A stretch of DNA of 64,000 nucleotides from Parabacteroides sp. (lineage in GTDB: Bacteria; Bacteroidota; Bacteroidia; Bacteroidales; Tannerellaceae): positions 1 through 64,000 of the forward strand of contig JAGBDR010000025.1 in the NCBI GenBank assembly GCA_017937385.1, given 5' to 3'. This document shows, one piece after another, positions 1 through 7,937 of the stretch. The position numbers and the translations under genes are program-made. The notes beneath the pieces are model-generated. The model was not told the DNA's origin. It worked only from the letters and a program-made list of their open reading frames with translations, and did not search any database. Position 1 is the first letter of the stretch, and every line of letters starts with the position of its first letter.

Positions 1-49
1 ACCCTCTGCTTGTAAGGCAGATGCTCTGAACCAGCTGAGCTAAACGCCC
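1..49 (-). tRNA. tRNA-Val(TAC), partial at window edge
   Basis: The 5' part of a tRNA on the minus strand (5' end at position 49), cut by the window start. What remains (acceptor 5' arm GGGCGTT, D arm, anticodon arm) is identical to the complete tRNA-Val at 76-150, with the same TAC anticodon loop CTTACAA, so this is a tandem duplicate. Confidence 0.9.
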
Positions 50-75
50 AAAGTGAAATCAATTCGTTATGAAAG

Positions 76-150
76 TGGGCGTTGACGGATTCGAACCGCC
101 GACCCTCTGCTTGTAAGGCAGATGCTCTGAACCAGCTGAGCTAAACGCCC
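76..150 (-). tRNA. tRNA-Val(TAC)
   Basis: Complete minus-strand cloverleaf: acceptor GGGCGTT pairs with AACGCCC, D arm AGCTCAGCTGGTT, anticodon stem TCTGC/GCAGA around loop CTTACAA (anticodon TAC, reads GTA/GTG valine codons), T arm GGTTCGAATCC, discriminator A. CCA is not encoded. Second of two tandem copies, 26 bp apart and probably cotranscribed from the promoter at 201-232. Confidence 0.95.
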
Positions 151-200
151 TTTCATTTTCTTTTCATTAAGTTTATAGGCTTTATCTCTCTAAAGCGCTG

Positions 201-232
201 CAAAGATACGGCTTTTTTTATTACCTCCAAAT
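201..232 (-). promoter_or_regulatory. Promoter for the tRNA-Val pair
   Basis: On the minus strand a -7 box TATCTTTG (201-208) is preceded by TTTG (229-232) at 20 bp, matching the Bacteroidota housekeeping promoter (TTTG, about 19 bp, TAnnTTTG). It points at the tRNA-Val genes, whose 5' end is about 50 bp downstream. Confidence 0.7.
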
Positions 233-247
233 ATTTTTGAGAAAAAA

Positions 248-608
248 TCGGGGCAACCGTATCAAATATTACATGCAAGAACCTATTCGTCCTTCCTATA
301 AGGTCTGTTTTGCTCCTATAACCGTTATTTTAAAGGAAGAAACCGATATTCTATTCCTTCTCACAGTTGTGTTCTTTTTGTTTCACAGCTGTCTTCTTTT
401 TGTTTCACAGATGTGTTCCTTCTGTTTCACAGCTGTGAAACAGAAAGTGGATGGCTACAAAATCAGAAGATCATCCGGGTGAAGCAAACAATCTACCCGT
501 TGAATAAAAGAAAGTCCGGACTTCTTTTTGAGCTCAATCTTCAATTTTGGTTAGAAGAGAATATCCGGAAGTTCTCATCTGTACTTTTTATGTTTTTGAT
601 ACGGTTAC
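248..608 (+). repeat. Dispersed ~360-bp repeat, copy A
   Basis: This stretch recurs at 52117-52478 in the same orientation with high identity over its whole length, for example a shared block running from AAGGTCTGTTTTGCTCC through the T-rich centre to GTCCGGACTTCT. It holds three 22-bp tandem units (359-424) and a perfect palindrome at 425-440. It fills the gap between the divergent tRNA-Val and purB transcription units, which has no recognisable gene. Short reading frames cross it, but the 22-bp period is not a multiple of three and none resembles a known protein. Function unknown. Confidence 0.9.
359..440 (+). repeat. 22-bp tandem units ending in a perfect palindrome
   Basis: Units at 359-380, 381-402 and 403-424 share the core TTTCACAGNTGTG followed by a T-rich spacer. 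The array ends in the 16-bp perfect palindrome TTTCACAGCTGTGAAA at 425-440. The period is close to two helical turns. The same arrangement recurs at 52229-52310. Confidence 0.85.
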
Positions 609-664
609 CCTGAGAAAAAATAGAAAAAAACATTTTCCCTACCTATATGTATGAAGATTTTAAG

Positions 665-672
665 TAACTTTG
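665..672 (+). promoter_or_regulatory. -7 promoter box for purB
   Basis: TAACTTTG matches TAnnTTTG and lies 17 bp upstream of the purB start. No clear TTTG is seen about 19 bp further upstream, so the -33 half is weak. Confidence 0.5.
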
Positions 673-688
673 CAACTCCATATTAATA

Positions 689-2038
689 ATGTATATGATA
701 TTTTCGACACTGACAGCTATTTCGCCTGTTGATGGGCGATACAGGAATAAAGCCGAAAACTTGGCGGCTTATTTTTCAGAGTATGCACTGATTAAGTATA
801 GAGTGCAGGTTGAAATTGAGTATTTTATTACTCTGTCTGAGTTTTTACCGCAACTTCATGTCTTGGCGACTGTGGAGAATAAAGAGGCTTTGCGGAAAAT
901 TTACCGTGAGTTTTCAGTTGAAGACGCAACGCGTATTAAGGAAATCGAGAGTGTGACGAATCATGATGTAAAGGCTGTTGAATATTTTATAAAGGAAAAA
1001 TTCGATTTGCTGTCTTTGCAGGCATACAAGGAATTTATCCATTTCGGGTTGACATCCCAGGATATTAACAATACATCTGTTCCATTGTCAATCAAGGATG
1101 CGTTGAATGAAGTGTATTTCCCCGGCTTGCAAGAAGTAATCGACATGTTGAAGAAATATATCGAAGATTGGGCTGAGGTACCGATGTTGGCCAAAACGCA
1201 TGGACAACCGGCTTCTCCTACCCGTTTGGGAAAAGAAGTGATGGTGTTTGTTTATCGTTTGGAGCAGCAGATAAAGTTGTTGAAATCGACACCTGTTTCC
1301 GCCAAGTTCGGTGGGGCAACCGGTAATTTCAACGCGCACCATGTAGCTTATCCGGATTATGACTGGAAGGCTTTTGGAAATAAATTTGTGAATGAAGTGT
1401 TAGGGCTGAGCCGCGAGGAATGGACAACGCAGATTTCCAACTATGACAACATGGCTGCGATTTTTGACGGGATGAAACGGATCGATACGATCCTGATCGA
1501 TTTGTGCCGTGATTTCTGGCAGTATGTTTCGATGGAGTATTTTAAACAGAAGATCAAAGCTGGCGAGGTCGGTTCTTCCGCGATGCCGCATAAGGTGAAT
1601 CCGATCGACTTTGAAAATGCGGAAGGTAATTTGGGGATGGCAAATGCGATCCTGACTCATTTGGCTGGCAAGTTGCCGATTTCACGTTTACAGCGTGATT
1701 TGACGGACTCTACTGTTCTTCGCAATGTCGGTGTGCCGATGGCCCATATCGAAATTGCGTTCAAAAGTTTAACAAAAGGACTGGGTAAGTTGTTATTAAA
1801 CGAGAAAGCATTGTATCGGGACTTGGATAATTGCTGGGCTGTAGTGGCCGAAGGGATTCAGACGGTCCTTCGTCGTGAAGGATATCCGAAACCTTATGAA
1901 GCGTTGAAGGCCTTGACCCGTACGAATGAGGGTATTACTGCCGAGTCGATTCGTAATTTTATTGATACGTTGCAGGTTAGCGATGCTGTTAAAGCTGAAT
2001 TAAAGGCGATAACGCCGCATAATTATACCGGTATTTAG
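689..2038 (+). CDS. purB: Adenylosuccinate lyase
   Basis: Catalyses two steps of purine synthesis: SAICAR to AICAR plus fumarate, and adenylosuccinate to AMP plus fumarate, in the cytosol. The 449-residue length is usual. The N-terminus TLTAISPVDGRY and the C-terminal half with the fumarase/aspartase signature GSSAMPHKVNPIDFENAEGN (about residues 293-312) are diagnostic; TSQDINNTS and KTHGQPASPT carry substrate-binding residues. An in-frame ATG at 695 is an alternative start, since the -7 box at 665-672 leaves only a short leader. It is followed after 58 bp by the RluB-like gene on the same strand. purA, which makes its substrate, is far away at 55866. Confidence 0.97.
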   Translation: MYMIFSTLTAISPVDGRYRNKAENLAAYFSEYALIKYRVQVEIEYFITLSEFLPQLHVLATVENKEALRKIYREFSVEDATRIKEIESVTNHDVKAVEYFIKEKFDLLSLQAYKEFIHFGLTSQDINNTSVPLSIKDALNEVYFPGLQEVIDMLKKYIEDWAEVPMLAKTHGQPASPTRLGKEVMVFVYRLEQQIKLLKSTPVSAKFGGATGNFNAHHVAYPDYDWKAFGNKFVNEVLGLSREEWTTQISNYDNMAAIFDGMKRIDTILIDLCRDFWQYVSMEYFKQKIKAGEVGSSAMPHKVNPIDFENAEGNLGMANAILTHLAGKLPISRLQRDLTDSTVLRNVGVPMAHIEIAFKSLTKGLGKLLLNEKALYRDLDNCWAVVAEGIQTVLRREGYPKPYEALKALTRTNEGITAESIRNFIDTLQVSDAVKAELKAITPHNYTGI

Positions 2039-2096
2039 TGAGAGAAAAGGGTAGCCGTGAGGTTGCCAAGTTTTAATTATCATTTAATTTAATCAA

Positions 2097-3560
2097 ATGA
2101 ATACAGAAGAAAGAGATGATTCTCAACCGCGTCCAAGAAAGGTGATACCAAGTATCAGACGGGAAAACACAGATCAGGATTCTGAAAGAAGACCTTACAA
2201 CCAAGGTTATAGCAGACCTGAAGGAAACAACTATGAACGGAGACCATATAACCGTCCTAACCGGGATGACCGTGGCGGTTATAATTCTTATGGGGACAAC
2301 CGCTCTTCTTATGGGGATAGACCGAGTCGCCCACGTACGTACGATAACCGTGATGGTGGTTACGGGAAACCGTATAACCGCGATAATGGGGGAAACCGTA
2401 GCTATGGCAACTCTAATCGTGAAGGCGGCTATAACAGCAGACCTTCTTATGGGAACAATCGACCTTATGGCAATGGCGATCGTCCTTCTTATGGCAATGA
2501 TCGTCCGTACAATCGTCCGTCTCGTCCAAACTATGAAGACAGAGGCAAGGCTTATTCAGCCACTCCATCCAATGAGGGGGTTCCGGGCGATGGTGTAAAG
2601 AAAAGAAGGCCGCGTGTAGGTGACACCCGGGTAAGTCCGTCTTATGACAATCGTGATAATCGGGGTGGCAGACCTTCATACGGCAATAACAACCGGTATG
2701 GAAACAACGGTGGCGGACGTGGCGGCTACAACAATAACAACAGACGCCCGAACAATAATCGTCGTTCTGGCGATTACAATCCGAATGCCAAGTATAACTT
2801 CCAGAAGCAACTGAAGTATAAGGAAGTGCTGGCAGATCCGAACGAGCCGATCCGTTTGAACAAGTTCTTGTCCAATGCTGGGGTTTGTTCGCGTCGTGAG
2901 GCTGATGAATTTATCCAGGCTGGAGATGTCCAGGTAAATGACCAGGTTGTAACTGAATTGGGTACGAAGATTACCCGTCAGGACAAGGTGGTGTTCAAAG
3001 GCCAGCAGGTTCAGATTGAAAGCAAAGTGTATATCGTTCTGAATAAGCCGAAGAACTGTGTGACAACATCTGATGATCCTCAGGAACGGTTGACAGTTAT
3101 GGATTTGGTAAAGAACGCTTGCCAGGAACGCATTTATCCGGTAGGTCGTCTGGACCGTAACACGACAGGCGTACTGTTGCTGACCAATGATGGTGATCTG
3201 GCTTCCAAGTTGACGCATCCTTCTTTCAAGAAGAAGAAGATCTACCATGTATGGTTGGACAAGAATGTATCCATCGAAGATATGGAAAAGATCGCTAACG
3301 GGCTGGAGCTTGAAGACGGAGAAATCCATGCGGATGCAATCAGCTATGCAAGCGAAGACGACAAGAGCCAGGTGGGGATTGAAATCCATTCAGGACGTAA
3401 CCGCATCGTTCGTCGTATATTCGAATCGTTGGGCTATCATGTGGTTAAACTGGATCGTGTCTATTTTGCCGGTCTTACTAAAAAGAACCTGGGACGTGGA
3501 AAGTGGCGTTATCTGAACGAACGTGAGGTGAACGCGCTCCGCATGGGTGCTTTTGAATAA
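2097..3560 (+). CDS. rluB: 23S rRNA pseudouridine synthase, RluB/RsuA family, with long disordered N-terminus
   Basis: Probably isomerises a uridine in 23S rRNA helix 89 (RluB-type) to pseudouridine. Residues ~1-245 are low complexity, rich in Arg, Asn, Gly, Tyr, Pro and Ser, with recurring units such as RPSYGN and NRPYGN. Then come an S4 RNA-binding domain (from ~252, RLNKFLSNAGVCSRREADE) and the catalytic domain, with the nucleophile Asp in GRLDRNTTGVLLLTNDGDL and the final RNRIVRRIFESLGY motif. The catalytic part alone equals a normal RluB; the extension doubles it. RluB versus RluE/RluF or RsuA cannot be fixed by motif alone. A hairpin follows the stop before asnS. Confidence 0.9.
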   Translation: MNTEERDDSQPRPRKVIPSIRRENTDQDSERRPYNQGYSRPEGNNYERRPYNRPNRDDRGGYNSYGDNRSSYGDRPSRPRTYDNRDGGYGKPYNRDNGGNRSYGNSNREGGYNSRPSYGNNRPYGNGDRPSYGNDRPYNRPSRPNYEDRGKAYSATPSNEGVPGDGVKKRRPRVGDTRVSPSYDNRDNRGGRPSYGNNNRYGNNGGGRGGYNNNNRRPNNNRRSGDYNPNAKYNFQKQLKYKEVLADPNEPIRLNKFLSNAGVCSRREADEFIQAGDVQVNDQVVTELGTKITRQDKVVFKGQQVQIESKVYIVLNKPKNCVTTSDDPQERLTVMDLVKNACQERIYPVGRLDRNTTGVLLLTNDGDLASKLTHPSFKKKKIYHVWLDKNVSIEDMEKIANGLELEDGEIHADAISYASEDDKSQVGIEIHSGRNRIVRRIFESLGYHVVKLDRVYFAGLTKKNLGRGKWRYLNEREVNALRMGAFE

Positions 3561-3568
3561 TATGGAGT

Positions 3569-3592
3569 TTAGCCGGTCGGAAAAGCCGGCTA
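3569..3592 (+). terminator. Hairpin between the RluB-like gene and asnS
   Basis: TTAGCCGG pairs with CCGGCTAA around a loop of about 8 nt. Only a weak T-rich tail (CTTGTTTTG) follows, so it may be a partial terminator or processing site rather than a full stop between the two genes. Confidence 0.45.
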
Positions 3593-3627
3593 ACTTGTTT
3601 TGATTACCTAAGAATAAACATATAAAC

Positions 3628-5034
3628 ATGGAAGCAATTAAAAGAACAAAGGTTGTAGACGTGCTGAAAAGTGAAGCTTTCGGTACGACCGTTAACGTGA
3701 AAGGTTGGGTGCGTACTCGCCGTGGTAGTAAACAGGTTAGTTTCATAGCCCTGAACGACGGTTCTACAATAAATAATGTTCAGATCGTTGTAGACGTGGA
3801 TAAACTGGGTGAAGAGTTTCTGAAGCCGATAACAACAGGTGCCAGTATCAGTGTGAACGGTACGTTGGTGCAGTCGCAGGGTAAAGGCCAGAGTGTGGAG
3901 ATTCAGGCTACTGAAATCGAAATATACGGTTCTGCCGATCCGAATGTTTATCCTTTGCAGAAGAAGGGCCATTCGATGGAATTCCTGCGTGAGATCGCTC
4001 ATCTTCGTCCACGTACGAATACTTTCGGTGCTGTGTTCCGTATCCGTCATAATATGGCTTATGCCATTCATAAATTTTTCCATGACAGAGGATTCTTCTA
4101 TTTCCATACACCCCTGATTACGGCTTCCGACTGTGAAGGTGCCGGCCAGATGTTCCAGGTGACCACCATGAACCTGTATGATCTGAAGAAAGATGAAAAC
4201 GGATCGATCATTTATGATAACGATTTCTTTGGCAAACAGGCAAGCTTGACTGTTTCCGGACAGTTGGAAGGGGAGTTGGCGGCTACGGCTTTGGGACAGA
4301 TTTATACATTCGGTCCGACTTTCCGTGCGGAAAACTCCAATACGCCGCGCCATTTGGCCGAGTTTTGGATGATTGAACCGGAAGTGGCTTTCAATGATAT
4401 TCTGGACAATATGCAGTTGGCGGAAGAGTTCATCAAGTATTGTGTGCAATGGGCTTTGGACAATTGTATGGACGATGTCAAATTCTTGAACGACATGTTC
4501 GACAAGGGATTGATCGAACGTCTGCAAGGTGTGTTGAAAGACGACTTTGTCTGTTTGTCTTATACGGAAGGAATCAAGATCCTGGAAGAGGCTGTTGCTA
4601 ACGGTCATACGTTTGAATTCCCGGTATATTGGGGTGTCGATTTAGCTTCGGAACATGAACGCTTTTTGGTTGAAGAACATTTCAAGCGTCCGGTTATTCT
4701 GACGGACTATCCGAAAGAGATTAAGGCTTTCTATATGAAGCAGAATGAAGATGGCAAGACGGTTCGTGCGATGGATGTGCTGTTCCCGAAAATCGGTGAG
4801 ATTATTGGTGGGTCCGAGCGTGAAGCCGACTATGACAAATTGCTGAACCGCATCAATGAATTGGGTATTCCGATGAAAGATATGTGGTGGTATTTGGATA
4901 CTCGCCGTTTCGGTACAGTTCCTCATTCCGGCTTTGGATTGGGATTTGAGCGTTTGTTGTTGTTTGTAACGGGTATGACAAACATTCGCGACGTGATTCC
5001 TTTCCCGCGTACTCCGAAGAATGCTGATTTCTGA
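3628..5034 (+). CDS. asnS: Asparaginyl-tRNA synthetase
   Basis: Class IIb aminoacyl-tRNA synthetase charging tRNA-Asn. An N-terminal OB-fold anticodon-binding domain (residues ~15-105; [21 protein letters not shown]) is followed by the catalytic core: motif 2 ([20 protein letters not shown]) and C-terminal motif 3 ([20 protein letters not shown]). The ending [11 protein letters not shown] is typical of AsnRS rather than AspRS. 468 residues is the usual length. A bidirectional terminator follows at 5059-5098. Confidence 0.97.
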   Translation: MEAIKRTKVVDVLKSEAFGTTVNVKGWVRTRRGSKQVSFIALNDGSTINNVQIVVDVDKLGEEFLKPITTGASISVNGTLVQSQGKGQSVEIQATEIEIYGSADPNVYPLQKKGHSMEFLREIAHLRPRTNTFGAVFRIRHNMAYAIHKFFHDRGFFYFHTPLITASDCEGAGQMFQVTTMNLYDLKKDENGSIIYDNDFFGKQASLTVSGQLEGELAATALGQIYTFGPTFRAENSNTPRHLAEFWMIEPEVAFNDILDNMQLAEEFIKYCVQWALDNCMDDVKFLNDMFDKGLIERLQGVLKDDFVCLSYTEGIKILEEAVANGHTFEFPVYWGVDLASEHERFLVEEHFKRPVILTDYPKEIKAFYMKQNEDGKTVRAMDVLFPKIGEIIGGSEREADYDKLLNRINELGIPMKDMWWYLDTRRFGTVPHSGFGLGFERLLLFVTGMTNIRDVIPFPRTPKNADF

Positions 5035-5058
5035 TTTTGTTTGGACTTTTTACATAAA

Positions 5059-5098
5059 AAACTCCGCATAGTTCTGAAAGTTCTATGCGGAGTTTTTT
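5059..5098. terminator. Bidirectional terminator between asnS and the Lrp gene
   Basis: ACTCCGCATAG and CTATGCGGAGT form an 11-bp stem with an 11-nt loop, flanked by A-rich sequence on the left and T-rich on the right. It can end transcription of both convergent genes. Confidence 0.9.
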
Positions 5099-5101
5099 TA
5101 T

Positions 5102-5575
5102 TTAATCTTCATCGTCCAAGTCGATTGGGATTTGCCGTTTGAATGCTTCCTTGAAAGAAATCAGCGATTCGGTGCGGGCGAGGCCTAACGGTTGCAGTTT
5201 ATTGTGGATAATGCTTAACAGATGCTGGTTGTTTTTCGCATAGATCTTTATAAACAAGTCATATTGTCCAGTCGTGTAATGACATTCAACCACTTCCGGG
5301 ATTTCTTTCAGGGCTTCAGTTACCGAGGGAAACTGTCCGGGGGATTTGAGGAATAATCCCATATAGGCACAAGTTTCATAGCCTACTTTTGTGTTATCGA
5401 CGATAAATTCCGAGCCTTTGATTACGCCTAAGCTGGTAAGTTTCTGAATGCGTTGATGTATTGCTGCACCCGATACATTACACTCTCGGGCAACTTCGAG
5501 GAAAGGCATACGGGCATTGCCAATGATTAGTTTTAATATTTTCTCGTCAAGTTCATCTAATTGATGGTGTGCCAT
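5102..5575 (-). CDS. Lrp/AsnC family transcriptional regulator
   Basis: DNA-binding regulator, probably sensing an amino acid. An N-terminal winged helix-turn-helix (LDELDEKILKLIIGNARMPF, then VARECNVSGAAIHQRIQKL, residues ~6-45) is joined to a C-terminal RAM/ligand domain (ECHYTTGQYDLFIKIYAKN). 157 residues fits the family. The chosen start is the ATG giving MAHHQLD; eight further codons upstream overlap the promoter region and are not like the family. It is divergent from the GNAT gene across 150 bp that hold an 11-bp inverted repeat (5583-5634), a plausible autoregulatory site. Effector unknown. Confidence 0.92.
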   Translation of the reverse strand: MAHHQLDELDEKILKLIIGNARMPFLEVARECNVSGAAIHQRIQKLTSLGVIKGSEFIVDNTKVGYETCAYMGLFLKSPGQFPSVTEALKEIPEVVECHYTTGQYDLFIKIYAKNNQHLLSIIHNKLQPLGLARTESLISFKEAFKRQIPIDLDDED

Positions 5576-5582
5576 AATTTTC

Positions 5583-5634
5583 CTATATTTGTATATCAAT
5601 ATAATCAGTTCTTACAATCTTAGTACAAATATAG
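5583..5634. promoter_or_regulatory. Inverted repeat with opposed promoter boxes, Lrp/GNAT intergenic region
   Basis: CTATATTTGTA (5583-5593) and TACAAATATAG (5624-5634) are perfect inverted copies 30 bp apart. Each contains TATATTTG, a -7 box match: the right arm reads toward the Lrp gene, the left arm toward the GNAT gene. Either an overlapping divergent promoter pair or an Lrp operator; both readings are inference. Confidence 0.55.
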
Positions 5635-5725
5635 ATAATCTCTAATGATTAATCTTCATTTTTGGAATGGAATATTTTAGTTTGTAAGTTCCTTTGGAAG
5701 TAATAATCTTTAATATTATAGTTTT

Positions 5726-6280
5726 ATGAATGCACAGTCAATAGTAACGTGTAGGCCTGTAAAAGACTTTTCCGATCCGGCTTTGGACTTGATAGAGAAA
5801 ACCTATACGGAGTCTTTTCCGGAAGTGGAACGCCGTGACTTCTCGCTTCTCCGTGGTTTGGTCAAAGATGAATCCCGGTTTGTCGTGTATGCATTATCCA
5901 GAGAAGACCGGTATGTCGGTTTCATCACGGGTTGGCGTTTTGACGGTTATACTTATGTCGAGCATTTCGCAATTGATCCGGCCGCCCGTAATGCCGGATT
6001 GGGAGCGGAGGCTATGAAGCAATTCCTGGCCCTTTGTGCTACTCCGGTTGTCCTGGAAGTAGAAATGCCTGTTGATGAGATGAGCAAACGCCGGATCGGC
6101 TTTTATGAACGCCAGGGATTCAAATTGGACGATCATGTTTATCACCAGCCGCCTTATCGAAAGGGTGGAGAATGGCTGGAGATGCGGCTTATGACGTATG
6201 GAAATGTAGAGTTGGAGCATTCTTTCGAGCAAGTGAAAAATTGCCTGCACAAGCATGTATATGGAGTCCCGGAAGCCTGA
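5726..6280 (+). CDS. GNAT family N-acetyltransferase
   Basis: Acetyl-CoA dependent N-acetyltransferase of unknown substrate, 184 residues. The GNAT core is visible: beta 4 (YVEHFAIDPAARNAGLGAEA, residues ~73-92) contains the acetyl-CoA pyrophosphate-binding loop in the degenerate form RNAGLG, and the C-terminal RRIGFYERQGFKLDD is the usual beta 5/6 signature. The ending HQPPYRKGGEWLEMRLM resembles GNAT proteins common in Bacteroidales. It is divergent from the Lrp gene and ends at a strong terminator, so it is probably monocistronic. Confidence 0.88.
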   Translation: MNAQSIVTCRPVKDFSDPALDLIEKTYTESFPEVERRDFSLLRGLVKDESRFVVYALSREDRYVGFITGWRFDGYTYVEHFAIDPAARNAGLGAEAMKQFLALCATPVVLEVEMPVDEMSKRRIGFYERQGFKLDDHVYHQPPYRKGGEWLEMRLMTYGNVELEHSFEQVKNCLHKHVYGVPEA

Positions 6281-6315
6281 CCGATTACAACCAGGCTATA
6301 TTAACCGTAAGGTAA

Positions 6316-6350
6316 TAGAAAAGGCGAGATTGAAAACCTCGCCTTTTCTA
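6316..6350. terminator. Bidirectional terminator between GNAT and exbD genes
   Basis: TAGAAAAGGCGAG and CTCGCCTTTTCTA form a perfect 13-bp stem with a 9-nt loop, followed by TTTTTG. Serves the convergent GNAT and ExbD transcripts. Confidence 0.9.
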
Positions 6351-6366
6351 TTTTTGTATCCCAAGA

Positions 6367-6834
6367 TCACTCTGTCGCTTGACGGGCAGAATAGCTGATC
6401 TTCAATGCGTATGCTTCACGAAGCGCCTGCTTGACGTCTGTGATCAGACCCATCTTGGTGTCCTTGTCGGCCTTGATGGATACGGTCATGAACGGCTGGT
6501 CTGCTTCGTCCATACTGGATTTTTCCTGAGCAATGTAGTCCTGAATTTCTGATACTTCAGCGAACTTGTCGTTCAACTGCAAGCGGGCTTCAGAACCCAT
6601 TTTAGCCTGATATTCCTGAGTCGGCTTTCCAACATAGATGAATGTAACCAACGATTTCTTTTCCAGCTTCTGAAGTTCAGTAGCTTGTGGAGCGTGGAAT
6701 TGCACCATCAATGTTACTTCACGCATGGATGTTACCATCATGATGAAGAACAAGAAAGCGAACACCAAGTCAGGTAATGATGACGTATTCAATTCGGGCA
6801 TTTCACGTCCGCCCGCTTTACTAAACTTTCCCAT
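6367..6834 (-). CDS. exbD: ExbD/TolR biopolymer transport protein (second ExbD of the cluster)
   Basis: Subunit of the proton-driven motor that energises TonB. 155 residues: short basic cytosolic N-terminus, one membrane span (LPDLVFAFLFFIMMVTSM, ~19-36) with the conserved Asp that carries protons, then a periplasmic domain. Its ATG overlaps the TAA of the upstream exbD by one base (TAATG), so the two are likely translationally coupled. Last gene of the order exbB, small membrane protein, exbD, exbD, ending at the terminator at 6316-6350. Two ExbD paralogues in a row are usual in this phylum and may form heteromers. Confidence 0.93.
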   Translation of the reverse strand: MGKFSKAGGREMPELNTSSLPDLVFAFLFFIMMVTSMREVTLMVQFHAPQATELQKLEKKSLVTFIYVGKPTQEYQAKMGSEARLQLNDKFAEVSEIQDYIAQEKSSMDEADQPFMTVSIKADKDTKMGLITDVKQALREAYALKISYSARQATE

Positions 6835-7424
6835 TACTTCTTATCTCCATAATTTTTAGGTTCTGCCTCAGAAATCTTTTGCGGATAAATCTGCTGCACA
6901 GCCTTTTGTTGATCTTCATCCAATTCTGCGAATGTTTTTCCGAATTTCTTTTTGGAAACAGCATCACGCAGTTCGTTATATGCTTTCGCCAATTCGTTCT
7001 GGACGCTGATATAAGCCTGATATTCTGTTCCACGGTCGTTCTGCAAAGAGATAACGCCTTTTGTCGCGCACATCACTTTTCCAAAGAACGGTACGTCTTC
7101 TTCAACTTTTTCCGGCTTATTTGCGTCGTTGTACGGATTATCAATGAACTCTTTAACCTTGTCTTTCAGCTGCTTGATGTCAGTGTACTCTCCACCACAC
7201 GAGATCTGGTTGTTACTGTTGATCAATACAACCAACAGGTTTCTCTTGTTGATCTCGACATCATTTTTATCTTTTTGATCTTTTGGGACAGGCTGGGGCA
7301 GACGTCTTGCCAACCCCTTGTCTGTATCCATGGATGTAGTAATAAGGAAGAAGATAAGCAACATGAAAGCAATATCGGCAGAAGACGATCCATTGATACC
7401 CGGTGTCTTTCTTTTCTTACCCAT
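6834..7424 (-). CDS. exbD: ExbD/TolR biopolymer transport protein (first ExbD of the cluster)
   Basis: 196-residue ExbD paralogue. N-terminus MGKKRKTPGINGSSSADIAF leads into a single membrane helix (ADIAFMLLIFFLITTSM) holding the proton-relay Asp, followed by a periplasmic domain of about 150 residues, longer and more charged than in its neighbour (QLKDKVKEFIDNPYNDANKP). Lies 30 bp downstream of the small membrane protein gene and overlaps the next exbD. Works with ExbB and presumably with the TonB at 10820-11509, which is encoded separately. Confidence 0.93.
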   Translation of the reverse strand: MGKKRKTPGINGSSSADIAFMLLIFFLITTSMDTDKGLARRLPQPVPKDQKDKNDVEINKRNLLVVLINSNNQISCGGEYTDIKQLKDKVKEFIDNPYNDANKPEKVEEDVPFFGKVMCATKGVISLQNDRGTEYQAYISVQNELAKAYNELRDAVSKKKFGKTFAELDEDQQKAVQQIYPQKISEAEPKNYGDKK

Positions 7425-7454
7425 TTCTTTCTTGTTTTATTTTCGTTATTACTA

Positions 7455-7928
7455 TTATCTGTTGACCAATTTTTTAACTGAGCCCCAAACAACGCAAGCA
7501 ATGATCATAACCAATAACACCAATGTAGACATGATCCACATATCGGTGATTTGCAACCAGCCGGCTGTGTTGAACTTTTGAGAGTCTGCGTTCAATCCCT
7601 GCAACGGAGTCCCGTCACCCATCGAGTATGTGATGAACAGCATGGCTACGAATGCTACTGCTACAACCAAAGACATGATTGCAGATTTGGGATTAGATGT
7701 CAGCAAAGTGACGAACTGCCAGATTGCAAACAATACCATACAAGCGATTGTCGCAAAGAACAAACCGGTTGTCCAGTTGATCAACAAACCTGTATTTACA
7801 TATTCTTTCATTTCTTCGCCCGGATTGGCTACGCCTCCGCCGAAGAACATACCCAGTACGACAATACTGATAAGTGAAACTACCAGCAGTGTCCAACTGG
7901 ACATTTTTCTAATTTTAGTTACTGCCAT
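7455..7928 (-). CDS. Conserved four-helix membrane protein of the exbB-exbD cluster
   Basis: 157 residues with four predicted membrane spans, centred near residues 20, 60, 92 and 138 (for example WTLLVVSLISIVVLGMFFGG and MWIMSTLVLLVMIIACVVWG). I do not recognise a named domain, but a small membrane protein at this place between exbB and two exbD genes is a recurrent Bacteroidota arrangement, so a role in assembling or tuning the ExbB/ExbD motor is a reasonable inference. Only 9 bp separates it from exbB. Confidence 0.85.
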   Translation of the reverse strand: MAVTKIRKMSSWTLLVVSLISIVVLGMFFGGGVANPGEEMKEYVNTGLLINWTTGLFFATIACMVLFAIWQFVTLLTSNPKSAIMSLVVAVAFVAMLFITYSMGDGTPLQGLNADSQKFNTAGWLQITDMWIMSTLVLLVMIIACVVWGSVKKLVNR

Positions 7929-7937
7929 AGTTGTTTA

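Noticed and set aside
359..440. Possible CRISPR array
   Set aside because: Units abut with a 22-bp period and spacers of only about 9 T-rich bases that resemble each other; no cas genes in the window.
237..482. 81-codon frame across repeat copy A, with a similar frame in copy B (52011-52352) ending in the same peptide
   Set aside because: The similarity is explained by the DNA repeat. The 22-bp unit shifts frame at each step, neighbouring frames are equally similar, and nothing resembles a known small protein.
448..504. Short frame MATKSEDHPGEANNLP in the 360-bp repeat, open for 45 codons in copy B
   Set aside because: It stops after 18 codons in copy A. The differences between copies are too few to show coding constraint. 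Kept only as a possible remnant.
3604..4608. 334-codon frame antisense to asnS
   Set aside because: Shadow of asnS; lacks motifs and a start context.
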